Assembly (NCBI GenBank): GCA_903919125.1
Contig: CAIXGS010000004.1
Location: 62,001-126,000 of the forward strand
DNA length: 64,000 nt
Direction of reading: 5' to 3'
Source of the DNA: an uncultured Spartobacteria bacterium
GTDB lineage: Bacteria; Verrucomicrobiota; Verrucomicrobiia; Chthoniobacterales; Chthoniobacteraceae
Every line of letters begins with the position of its first letter. The first letter of the stretch is position 1. A program made the translations under genes and the position numbers. Shown piece after piece: positions 36,023 through 44,398 of the stretch. The notes below the pieces were generated by a model. That model did no database searches, was not told the DNA's origin, and saw nothing but the letters and a program-made list of their open reading frames with translations.

Positions 36023-38479
36023 ATGAACCGCGCACTCCTCGCCTGCTCCACCCTCATCGCCCTCTCTCTCAACACGCGTTTAGCGCTCTCGGCTGACGCT
36101 CTGCAACCGAAGCAAATCGGCCTAGCCTCAGCGAAGGACATTTACCACAAGGGTTGGATCGACTTTAACAAGGATGGCAAGAAGGACGTCTTCGAAGACC
36201 CCTCTCAGCCTCAAGACAAGCGAATCGACGATCTGCTCTCAAAGATGAATGTCGAGGAGAAGACTTGTCAGCTCGCCACGCTGTACGGCTACAGGCGCGT
36301 ACTGAAGGACCCATTGCCAACGCCGAAGTGGAAGGACGAGATTTGGAAGGATGGCATCGCGAACATTGATGAAATGCACAACGGCGTGGGCAAATCTGGC
36401 GCTGCGGACAATCCGCACATCGCCACGCCCGAAGCAACGGTGCGCGCTCTGAACGAAGTGCAACGCTGGTTCATTGAGGAGACGCGCTTGGGCATTCCGG
36501 TCGAATACACAAATGAAGGGATTCGCGGCGCGAACTATCGGAAGACGGTAAACTTCCCGGCGAACATCTCGCTTGGTGCAACCTGGGATCGTGAACTCGT
36601 GAGTCGTATAGGCGATGTGGTGGCGCGCGAGTCGAAGGCGATTGGTTATCGCAACGTCTACGCGCCCTTGCTCGACCTCACTCGTGATCCGCGCTGGGGC
36701 CGTGTGGTAGAATGCTACGGCGAAGATCCGTATCTCGTAGCGGAGCTCGGTTTGCGCATGGCGGGCGCGATTCGTGCCGCCGGTTTGGTGAACACCTGCA
36801 AACACTTCGGAGTTTACAGCGAGCCCAAGGGCGGCCGCGATGGCAATGCGCGCACCGATCCTCACATCGCACCGCGCGAGATGGAGATGCTGCATTTGCG
36901 GCCGTGGGAGCGCATGGTGCGCGAAGGCGGACTGCTTGGCGTGATGAGCTCCTACAACGATTACGACGGCGTGCCGATCTCCGGAAGTTCTGACTTCCTC
37001 ATCGATCGCTTGCGCAAACAGTGGGGATTCAATGGCTACGTTGTCTCTGACAGCGAGGCCGTGGAATATCTCTTCACCAAGCATCACGTGGCATCCTCCG
37101 CAGACGATGCCGCCGCGATGTTCCTGCGTGAAGGAGGCAACGTGCGCACACACTTCAAGACGCCAGACACCTTTATCTTGCCCGTGCGCCGGGAGATTGC
37201 AGCGGGGCGGCTCTCGATGGATGTCATCGATGCTCGCGTGCGCGATGTGCTGCGGGTGAAGTTCATCGAAGGCTTGTTCGATTCGCCTTACATCAATCCT
37301 GAAACAGCAGGTAAAGAGATCGGAGCCCCCGAGTCGAAGCAAGTCGCGCTGCGCGCCGCGCGCGAGTCCATGGTGCTGCTGAAGAACGACAAGCAAACGC
37401 TTCCATTTAGCAAAAGCCTGAAACGCGTGCTTGTCTGCGGCCCGACGGCGAAGATGACGGAGACTTCGTACGACCGCTACGGATCGAATGGCGGCGAAGT
37501 CATTTCACCACTCGAAGGCATTCAGACCTTCCTTAAAAACACGGGCACCGAGGTCGTCTTTGTCCAAGGTTGCGAGGTGACCGACAAACGCTGGCCAGAG
37601 TCTGAACTGTTCCCCGAACCACCCTCGGGCGATGAAGCGGCGCAGATCGCCGCAGCCGTGGACAAGGCGAAGAACGTGGACGCCATCATCGTGTTCGTGG
37701 GTGATTCGGATGCGACCATCGGTGAATCGAAGAGCCGCACCAGTCTCGACTTGCCCGGCTACCAAAATGATCTTGTGCGCGAGTTGGTGAAAACGGGCAA
37801 GCCCATGGTCGCTGTGCTGCTCATTGGTAAACCCACATCGATCAACTACATCAACCGCCACGTGCCCGCCGTGCTCAACGCCGGCATCCCCGGCGAGTCC
37901 GGTGGCATCGCCATCGCCGAGACTTTGTTCGGAGACTACAACCCTGGCGGCCGTCTGCCTGCCACCTTCCCAAAGACGGTAGGCCAGTTGCCTTTCAATT
38001 TCCCTTTCAAGCCCGCCAGCCACGCCTCGCAATCAAAAACGATTGATCCAAACGGCTTCGGCAACAGCATGGCCGAGGGGGCGCTGTATCCCTTCGGCTT
38101 TGGTTTGAGCTACACCACGTTCGCGTACAGCGGCCTCAAGGTGACTCCCGCGCAGATCCCAGCGAACGGCGAAGTAACCGTCAGCTGTGACATCAAGAAC
38201 ACGGGCGACCGCGAGGGGGATGAGGTCGCCCAGCTCTATTTCCACCAAGAAACCAGCAGTGTCACGACCTATGAGCTCAATCTCTGCGGCTTCGAACGCG
38301 TGCATCTCAAGCCCGGTGAAACCAAAACCGTGAGCTACAAGCTGCCAACATCCGAGCTGGAGATTATCGGTCGCGCAGGCAAGCGAGTGGTCGAGTCAGG
38401 CACTTTCAAGGTGATGGTCGGCAGCTCATCGGCGGACCTTCGCTTAAATGGTAGCTTTGAAGTCGAGAAGACAAAGTAG
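36023..38479 (+). CDS. Secreted GH3 beta-glycosidase
   Basis: The protein has 818 residues from the ATG at 36023, which opens a signal peptide; the earlier frame start has none. The GH3 N-domain carries the motif CKHF near 259-262 and the nucleophile Asp343 in GYVVSDSEAV. A second GH3 domain and a fibronectin III-like tail follow (FGFGLSYTTFAYSGLKVTP then DEVAQLYF). An EF-hand-like loop, DFNKDGKKDVFED, near residue 47 may bind calcium. GH3 enzymes remove terminal beta-linked glucose or xylose. The gene is single, with a 257-bp upstream gap. Confidence 0.92.
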   Translation: MNRALLACSTLIALSLNTRLALSADALQPKQIGLASAKDIYHKGWIDFNKDGKKDVFEDPSQPQDKRIDDLLSKMNVEEKTCQLATLYGYRRVLKDPLPTPKWKDEIWKDGIANIDEMHNGVGKSGAADNPHIATPEATVRALNEVQRWFIEETRLGIPVEYTNEGIRGANYRKTVNFPANISLGATWDRELVSRIGDVVARESKAIGYRNVYAPLLDLTRDPRWGRVVECYGEDPYLVAELGLRMAGAIRAAGLVNTCKHFGVYSEPKGGRDGNARTDPHIAPREMEMLHLRPWERMVREGGLLGVMSSYNDYDGVPISGSSDFLIDRLRKQWGFNGYVVSDSEAVEYLFTKHHVASSADDAAAMFLREGGNVRTHFKTPDTFILPVRREIAAGRLSMDVIDARVRDVLRVKFIEGLFDSPYINPETAGKEIGAPESKQVALRAARESMVLLKNDKQTLPFSKSLKRVLVCGPTAKMTETSYDRYGSNGGEVISPLEGIQTFLKNTGTEVVFVQGCEVTDKRWPESELFPEPPSGDEAAQIAAAVDKAKNVDAIIVFVGDSDATIGESKSRTSLDLPGYQNDLVRELVKTGKPMVAVLLIGKPTSINYINRHVPAVLNAGIPGESGGIAIAETLFGDYNPGGRLPATFPKTVGQLPFNFPFKPASHASQSKTIDPNGFGNSMAEGALYPFGFGLSYTTFAYSGLKVTPAQIPANGEVTVSCDIKNTGDREGDEVAQLYFHQETSSVTTYELNLCGFERVHLKPGETKTVSYKLPTSELEIIGRAGKRVVESGTFKVMVGSSSADLRLNGSFEVEKTK

Positions 38480-38642
38480 GTGAGCGCAATTCGGCTTCGG
38501 CTCTCGCCACATGCATTTCGGGCCGCGCATCCCGAGCCTGACATCCTTAGTTTGTCTGAAACCGGATAGTTCTTGTAAACTGGGGCTAAACACGCCTGTG
38601 TACTCGGGCCGATTGAGCGGCCAGCGCGCGGTTTGCGGAGGC

Positions 38643-38769
38643 AAGTGTCTGTCCCGAATGGCACTGAGTTAAGGGCGTCTTTCGTGGGATTTTTACTTCA
38701 ACAAGGAGGAGTGCCGTACCGCGATCACCCGAAAAAGCGTCTTAACTAATTGCCATTCGGGTCTGTCCC
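38643..38769 (+). repeat. MITE/REPIN-like element, copy C
   Basis: The ends are CGAATGGCACTGAGTTAAGG (38655-38674) and the complement ending at 38759. GTGTCTGTCCC precedes it and GTCTGTCCC follows. It has the same orientation as copy A, with no reading frame inside. Confidence 0.75.
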
Positions 38770-38944
38770 TCTTCCCATCGCCCTGACTACCAGAATCGCC
38801 GCGGTCACTTAGGTCCCTGAGTTTCCTTTTAACGCCCCCCGCGTCCAGGCTGGAAAAATTGTACTAAGGGGCAAAGCGTGAATTCTTATCCTTTTCCAAT
38901 ATAATTCCTGCTAACGAGTCGCCAACATCGGCGGTCTTGTACGC
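38770..38944. other. Upstream region of the sigma factor gene
   Basis: This region presumably holds the promoter of the ECF operon. A TATAAT-like segment lies near 38900-38905 (CAATATAATTCC). The adjoining 38480-38642 segment has no recognised feature beyond scattered short frames. No operator could be assigned. Confidence 0.35.
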
Positions 38945-39484
38945 ATGGCAGATTCCCCGCCCCCCTCCGACCACCTCCTTCAGGTGCAGCGACTCTTCGT
39001 CCAGCACCAGCAGGTTGTTTTGTATTATATCCTTATCATTGAGCCGAACCTCGGCGACGCACAGGATATCGTCCAGGACACCTTCCTCGCCGTTAGCCAC
39101 AAGGCAGAGACGTACGCGCTCGGTACAAATTTTCCAGCCTGGGCCTGTACCGTGGCCCGCTACCAGGCCCTCCAGTTTCAACGCTCCCGCCAGCGCCGGA
39201 CGGAGCGGCTTGATGAGGATGTAATGGACTTGCTTTACGGTGGGGAAATTGTTGAACACGAGGCTCTCCTATACCGCACCCGCGCTCTGAAACACTGCAT
39301 GACCAGCCTTGCACCAAAAGCCTTGGAGCTCATACGCCAGCGCTACTATCTGGGGCAGATGCCAGAAGAAATCGCACCAGCAATCGGATGGACGCCCAAT
39401 TCCGTGCGCGTTGCCCTGAGCCGGGCCCGCCAAATCCTACGCACTTGCGTTGCCCGCTCGCTAGGGAGCGCCGAACTTTCATGA
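38945..39484 (+). CDS. ECF-type RNA polymerase sigma factor
   Basis: The protein has 179 residues. Region 2 (DAQDIVQDTFLAVSHKAETY) and region 4 (MPEEIAPAIGWTPNSVRVAL) of sigma-70 ECF factors are clear, with a short linker. It has no extra sensor domain, so control probably comes from the membrane-anchored protein encoded next, whose ATG overlaps its TGA by 4 bp. This organisation, sigma then anti-sigma-like gene then a PSCyt-class cytochrome, is known in planctomycetes and verrucomicrobia and suggests that the sigma controls the cassette itself. Confidence 0.92.
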   Translation: MADSPPPSDHLLQVQRLFVQHQQVVLYYILIIEPNLGDAQDIVQDTFLAVSHKAETYALGTNFPAWACTVARYQALQFQRSRQRRTERLDEDVMDLLYGGEIVEHEALLYRTRALKHCMTSLAPKALELIRQRYYLGQMPEEIAPAIGWTPNSVRVALSRARQILRTCVARSLGSAELS

Positions 39485-40434
39485 AACACGACCCTTTGGA
39501 GGCGCTCTTTGAAGCGTGGTCAGAATCGCGCCTTAAATCATCGGAGGCCGCCGAACTTAGCGCCCTCCTGCGTGCTGACGCCAAGACGCGCGCTCGTTTT
39601 CAAGAAGCCGCAGCGTTCCACGGCCAGCTGCACGCCGCCATCAACGCACTCAGTCTTGAGCAAGCCTTGTCGCCTGTCAGGACCGCAACCTTCCCCCCCC
39701 GCTCCCGGGCACTCGGAATGGCCGCGGCTCTCCTTTTTGTTGGGCTCACAGCAATGTCTCTGGGATGGCTGCTCGCATCTCCAGAGGAGATCCCTCGGAT
39801 GCGCCACATTGGCATCCAAGACGGTCAATTCGAGCAACGCCGCGGCGCGACTCCGACCGGATTCCCAAGGGCGAGTTTCACTTGGGGTGGTGATCCAAGT
39901 GAATTCACGACCACCCCCGACAGCGCGCACCCGCACGCCCTCCGCTTCCAAGCGGCTGCCGGCGAACCAAATGTGCCAAACAGCCCGCAACAATCCTGCG
40001 ATATCTTTCAGATTATAGACCTGAAATCCTGCCAAGCCGAACTCCTCAGCTCACGCGAGGCGTTCGTTGAGCTCACTGCCAGCTTCCTTGACGCGCGCAC
40101 ACAGCAGGGAGCCCCGATTCGCTTCATGTGCAAGGTCTACGTCTTTGAGGGTGCACCGACCGATGTCGCTGAGTCTTGGCCCTCAGCGGCGGATCAAACC
40201 ATCGGGAGTGGCGCCCAATTTTACGTCAGTAAACCACGGGCAAACTCCGATTGGAAAACCGTCAGCACCCGGTGCGTGCTGCCACCCTCTGCGGGCTTTC
40301 TCGTTGTACAGATCAGCGCCGGAAGTGCCGAGCGCTTCGATCGGCACTCCCCGCGACTCGGCGAGCAATTTGCAACCGACATCCGCCTCATGCTTCACAC
40401 CCGTCCGTCCCATGCGAAAACTACCGCCCGCTAA
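39481..40434 (+). CDS. Membrane anti-sigma-like (FecR-type) protein
   Basis: The protein has 317 residues from the ATG at 39481, coupled to the sigma stop. Residues 1-70 are cytoplasmic and helical (EAWSESRLKSSEAAELSALL), followed by one transmembrane helix (AAALLFVGLTAMSLGWLLA) and a periplasmic part with a strand-rich lectin-like fold. This layout fits an anti-sigma factor whose periplasmic domain senses a ligand, possibly a glycan. The cytochrome gene starts within its last 23 bp. Confidence 0.8.
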   Translation: MKHDPLEALFEAWSESRLKSSEAAELSALLRADAKTRARFQEAAAFHGQLHAAINALSLEQALSPVRTATFPPRSRALGMAAALLFVGLTAMSLGWLLASPEEIPRMRHIGIQDGQFEQRRGATPTGFPRASFTWGGDPSEFTTTPDSAHPHALRFQAAAGEPNVPNSPQQSCDIFQIIDLKSCQAELLSSREAFVELTASFLDARTQQGAPIRFMCKVYVFEGAPTDVAESWPSAADQTIGSGAQFYVSKPRANSDWKTVSTRCVLPPSAGFLVVQISAGSAERFDRHSPRLGEQFATDIRLMLHTRPSHAKTTAR

Positions 40435-43099
40435 GTTTTTTGCGGTTTTCATGGTCTTCTTTTCCTTGAAGTGCGTCGTTCTGGCGGCGGCACAACCGCG
40501 TGCCTTTTTGGAAAAGCATTGTTCCGAGTGCCACGACGAGGACACCAAAAAAGGCGGCTTTAATCTGACGGAACTCGGTTCCGAACAGCAGGAATTGGAG
40601 CGTTGGATCCGCATTCACGACGTCGTTGCCGGCGGGGAGATGCCACCCCCCAAGAAAAAAGTCCGCCCGCAAGTTGAAGAGCAAGCGCTCTTCCTCTCTG
40701 AACTGGATGCACGCCTGAACGAAGCCGCCTCGAACGCCCGGCCAATCCGCACCCAGCTGCGGCGGCTCACCCGAAAAGAGTTCCAGAATTCCCTGCAGGA
40801 CCTCCTTGCTTTGCCCCGGCTCGAAATCACCCACCTTCTTCCAGCAGACGGGCGAGTGGCTGGATACGACAAAATAGCGGGTGGTCTTGACCTCTCGCCC
40901 GGCCATCTCGCGGCCTACCAAGAGGCCATTGAGAAGGCTCTGGATGCGGCCATCGCCACTCGGAGCACGCCTCCACCCGTCTACCAAAAACGGATCTATC
41001 CCGCGGGGCTCTTCAAGTTTGGCCCCAATCTTGCGCACGGTCAGTATGTACTCCTCAAAGACAAGGCGCCGGACCCCATCTTGCCGGTGCGAGGGGGGGA
41101 GGAAGATAAGCAAGGCCATGTAGGATTCGAAGGCGCGGACCTTCCAGAACGCAACCAGCTGGTCAAGGAACTCAAAGTCAGCCAGAACCAGAGCGCAGTT
41201 GGCCTGCTCAATCCTAATCTTGGGGGTTACGAGGCAGGCATGAACGTCTCAGCGATCTACCCCGGTATGTACCGCTTGAAGTTATCCATCTGGGGGTTCC
41301 AATGGAAGGACGCTCACCCCAATCCTTGTGCCACACCCCAAGCCGCCGTACTACGCGCCCATGAAGAAGGTAAACAGCAGGAGGGCGGTCGCGTGCTGTC
41401 AACATTCACCGCCCCGTCGATGCAATCCAAAGAAGGCGAAATCCTCACTTGGCTTGACGCCCACGAGTCCATCGTTTTCGACCCAGTGTCTCTCCCTTGG
41501 AACGGACTGCGTATCGGCCAGATTGCGGGCCGGGCACAGAAACACGTTGGGCCGGGAGTGGCGCTCGATTGGTTTGAGATCGAAGGCCCGCTGAACCCGC
41601 AATGGCCCCCCTCCAGTCACCAGCGCGTCTTTGCAGACCTGCCCATTAAGCCCTTTTCAGCGGGAACCGGTGTTATCCCACCCCGGCGCGAAAAAATCCG
41701 GAGTGTCGGCGGCTATCTTCCCAATTACACAACAGACCTTCCTCCCAAAGACCGCACCCCTCCTCTGGAGACGGTTTATTCTGACAACCCCGTCAAGGAT
41801 GCTAGCCGTTTACTTGCCAGTTTCCTCCCGCGCGCCTTCCGCCGGGATGTCATGGAGGCGGAGCTCGAACCGTATCTGGAATTGCTCCAGAAACGGCTTC
41901 GGGAAGGCGATTGTTTTGAGGACGCCATGCGCCGAGTTTATGGTGCGGCGCTCACCTCGCCGGAATTTCTTTTTCTCGCAGGCGATGCAAAAGACGAGAC
42001 AACGTTTTTTGCTAGCAATCAAAACTTCGCCCTCGCTTCCCGTCTCTCTTACTGGCTCTGGAACGGGCCGCCAGACGAAGCTCTCCTTGCCGAGGCGCGC
42101 TCTCGCTTGCTCTGTAAACCCGAAGTACTCAGATCCCAGATCGACCGTCTTCTTGCGGACCCTCGCAGTCAGGCATTCTACGAAGATTTCGCCCGCCAAT
42201 GGCTTGAGCTCAGCCGCCTAGACGAGACGACACCGGACCCTTTGCTTTACCCCGAGTACCGCTTTCTGCTCCACGAGGGTTTGGCCGCAGAGACCCCTGC
42301 GTTTCTGCGTGAATTGGTCACGAACGACCTGCCAGTCCGCGCGCTACTCAAGCCCGGATTCGCCATGCTCACCCAGCGTCTCGCCGAGCATTATGGGATT
42401 CCAGGGGTGGAAGGAGTGGAACTCCGCAAGGTGGCGGTGCCGCCCGAGAGCCTCCGGGGCGGGCTGCTCGGCCAGGCAGCCATCCTCAAGCTCACGGCAA
42501 ACGGCACCACCACCTCACCGGTTAAACGCGGCGTGTGGGTGTCTGACCGTCTGCTCAACGATCCCGCGCCCCCGCCGCCCCCCGGCATTTCGGCGATTGA
42601 CCCCGACACTCGCGGCGCCACAACGGTGCGTGAACAGCTGGATCGACACCGCAGCGATCCCAGTTGCGCGGCGTGTCATGCAAAAATCGACGCGCCAGGC
42701 TTCGCCCTCGAAGCATTTGATCCGGTGGGTGGTCTACGCGAACGCTACCGCTCCAACGGCAAAGGAGAGGTGCCGCCCGAGAAAGGAACCACGGCCTGGC
42801 GAGTTCAGTACAAGCTCGGTCCGCAGGTTGATCCGAGTGGAAAGCTGCGCGACGGACGCCCCTTCGGTAGCACCGCAGAGTTTGTTTCATTGCTCGCACA
42901 CGATGAGGAGAAACTTGCCCGCGCGTTTGTCGCCCACCTTTCGCGCTACGCCACCGGTACAGAGGTGAACTACTCCGATCGTTCGAAAATCCAAAGCATC
43001 GTCGACAGCACAAAAACGACTGGTTACGGCCTTCGCTCGATGATTCACGCTCTGGCTCAAAGCCCATTATTTAACCCCCTAAACCCTGCTTTGAAATGA
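40412..43099 (+). CDS. DUF1587-1595-1592-1588-1585 c-type cytochrome protein
   Basis: The protein has 895 residues from the ATG at 40412, which opens a signal peptide and overlaps the previous gene by 23 bp. The haem site CSECH is at residues 37-41 of a PSCyt1-like domain. Then come DUF1587 (RRLTRKEFQNSLQDLL), DUF1595 (FLPRAFRRDVMEAELE), DUF1592 (LASRLSYWLWNGPPDEAL), DUF1588 (RHRSDPSCAACHAKIDAPGF, a second CxxCH) and DUF1585 (TGYGLRSMIHALAQSPLF). This is the full standard order. It acts in the periplasm, and its electron partners are unknown. The DUF1552 gene follows with a 4-bp overlap. Confidence 0.92.
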   Translation: MRKLPPAKFFAVFMVFFSLKCVVLAAAQPRAFLEKHCSECHDEDTKKGGFNLTELGSEQQELERWIRIHDVVAGGEMPPPKKKVRPQVEEQALFLSELDARLNEAASNARPIRTQLRRLTRKEFQNSLQDLLALPRLEITHLLPADGRVAGYDKIAGGLDLSPGHLAAYQEAIEKALDAAIATRSTPPPVYQKRIYPAGLFKFGPNLAHGQYVLLKDKAPDPILPVRGGEEDKQGHVGFEGADLPERNQLVKELKVSQNQSAVGLLNPNLGGYEAGMNVSAIYPGMYRLKLSIWGFQWKDAHPNPCATPQAAVLRAHEEGKQQEGGRVLSTFTAPSMQSKEGEILTWLDAHESIVFDPVSLPWNGLRIGQIAGRAQKHVGPGVALDWFEIEGPLNPQWPPSSHQRVFADLPIKPFSAGTGVIPPRREKIRSVGGYLPNYTTDLPPKDRTPPLETVYSDNPVKDASRLLASFLPRAFRRDVMEAELEPYLELLQKRLREGDCFEDAMRRVYGAALTSPEFLFLAGDAKDETTFFASNQNFALASRLSYWLWNGPPDEALLAEARSRLLCKPEVLRSQIDRLLADPRSQAFYEDFARQWLELSRLDETTPDPLLYPEYRFLLHEGLAAETPAFLRELVTNDLPVRALLKPGFAMLTQRLAEHYGIPGVEGVELRKVAVPPESLRGGLLGQAAILKLTANGTTTSPVKRGVWVSDRLLNDPAPPPPPGISAIDPDTRGATTVREQLDRHRSDPSCAACHAKIDAPGFALEAFDPVGGLRERYRSNGKGEVPPEKGTTAWRVQYKLGPQVDPSGKLRDGRPFGSTAEFVSLLAHDEEKLARAFVAHLSRYATGTEVNYSDRSKIQSIVDSTKTTGYGLRSMIHALAQSPLFNPLNPALK

Positions 43100-44331
43100 A
43101 CCGTCGTGATTTTCTTTTGACCGCTGGAGCCTGCATCGCTCTTCCCTTCCACGGACGGGCCTCCGAAAAGCAACCACCCCGCCGGTTGCTCGCCATTCAC
43201 GTGCCACTCGGTATGATGCCAGACTTTTTCTTTCCCAAGAAAGGCGAACGCTCCAGCCCGTACTTGGACGCTCTTGCGCCGCACCGCAGCCAGTTCACCA
43301 CCTTTGCAGGGCTGTCCCATCCGGGCGTCGACGGCAACCATCATGCGGGCCAGTGTTTTTTGTCAGGCGCGCGCCACCCTGGCCAGCCCACTTTCCGCAA
43401 CACCGTTTCGCTCGACCAGCTGGCGGCGGAAAACATCGGGGCCGATACACGCTATCCGTCGCTTGCGCTGTCGGTGCGCAAAAGCGAGCAATACATCGAC
43501 TCCGTCGCGGTGTCCCGCTCAGGGGTCATTTTGCCGGCAGAAAGCAGCGCCGAAACTATGTACAGGCGTCTATTTGTAGCCGGCACACCGGGCGAAAAGG
43601 CCGCGACGATGCGGCGCATCGAGTCTGGCGGCAGCGTGCTCGACCTTCTTCTTGATAAATCCAAACGCTTGGCGAAGAGCTATGACTCCACGGACCGAAG
43701 CCGCCTTGATCAGTACTTCCAAAGCATCCGAGAACTCGAGGGCCGCCTTCAACGCAGCATTGAATGGGAGAACCGCCCCAAGCCAGAGGTTGACTATCCG
43801 CAACCAAAGGATATCGCCGATGCAAACGAGGTCATAGCGCGCTCTCGCCTGATGTTCGACTTGATCCGTCTCGCCCTACAGACCGATAGCACGCGCGTAG
43901 TGACCCTTACACTCAGCACGTTCTCAGTCGTGCCGCACCTGCCCGGGGTCAAAAGCGAGACCCACAGTCTCACGCATCACGGCAACGAGCCCGAGAAGAT
44001 CGCTGAACTTCACAAAATCGAGCTGGCTCAGATGACCCTATTTGGAGAGGTGCTCAGTGCTCTACAAGCGGTCCAAGAATCGGGAGGTACGCTGCTGGAA
44101 AACACTCAAGTCCTCTATGGCAGCTGCCTTGGTAACGCCAATTCGCACAGCAATCACAACCTCCCCCTGATCCTCGCTGGTGGCGGGTTCCGCCACGGAC
44201 AACACCTTGTATTCGACCCTTTAAACAACACCCCTCTGGCCAACTTGTACGTCAGCATGCTCCAGCGACTTGGCGTCGAGACGGACAAGTTTGCGACAAG
44301 CACGGGTTCACTAAAGGGACTCGCGACCTGA
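43096..44331 (+). CDS. DUF1552 Tat-exported protein
   Basis: This 411-residue protein has a twin-arginine signal (MNRRDFLLTAGACIALPF). DUF1552 proteins are alkaline phosphatase-superfamily relatives that nearly always accompany the DUF1592-class cytochromes. Here the conserved blocks are GLSHPGVDGNHHAGQCFLSG, SGGSVLDLLLDKSKRL and YGSCLGNANSHSNHNLPLIL. The start overlaps the cytochrome stop (ATGA), so the two are translated together. Their joint reaction is unknown. It ends 67 bp before the next secreted gene. Confidence 0.92.
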   Translation: MNRRDFLLTAGACIALPFHGRASEKQPPRRLLAIHVPLGMMPDFFFPKKGERSSPYLDALAPHRSQFTTFAGLSHPGVDGNHHAGQCFLSGARHPGQPTFRNTVSLDQLAAENIGADTRYPSLALSVRKSEQYIDSVAVSRSGVILPAESSAETMYRRLFVAGTPGEKAATMRRIESGGSVLDLLLDKSKRLAKSYDSTDRSRLDQYFQSIRELEGRLQRSIEWENRPKPEVDYPQPKDIADANEVIARSRLMFDLIRLALQTDSTRVVTLTLSTFSVVPHLPGVKSETHSLTHHGNEPEKIAELHKIELAQMTLFGEVLSALQAVQESGGTLLENTQVLYGSCLGNANSHSNHNLPLILAGGGFRHGQHLVFDPLNNTPLANLYVSMLQRLGVETDKFATSTGSLKGLAT

Positions 44332-44398
44332 TCGGCGGCGGCATTTTGTTAAACCCCATCAGACCTCAGTCTAATTTTCTTAAAGTTCCCCCTCATTC

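Noticed and set aside
40067-40411. N-terminal extension of the DUF1592-class cytochrome
   Set aside because: The extra 115 residues overlap the anti-sigma-like gene in another frame and lack a signal peptide; the ATG at 40412 opens a proper one.
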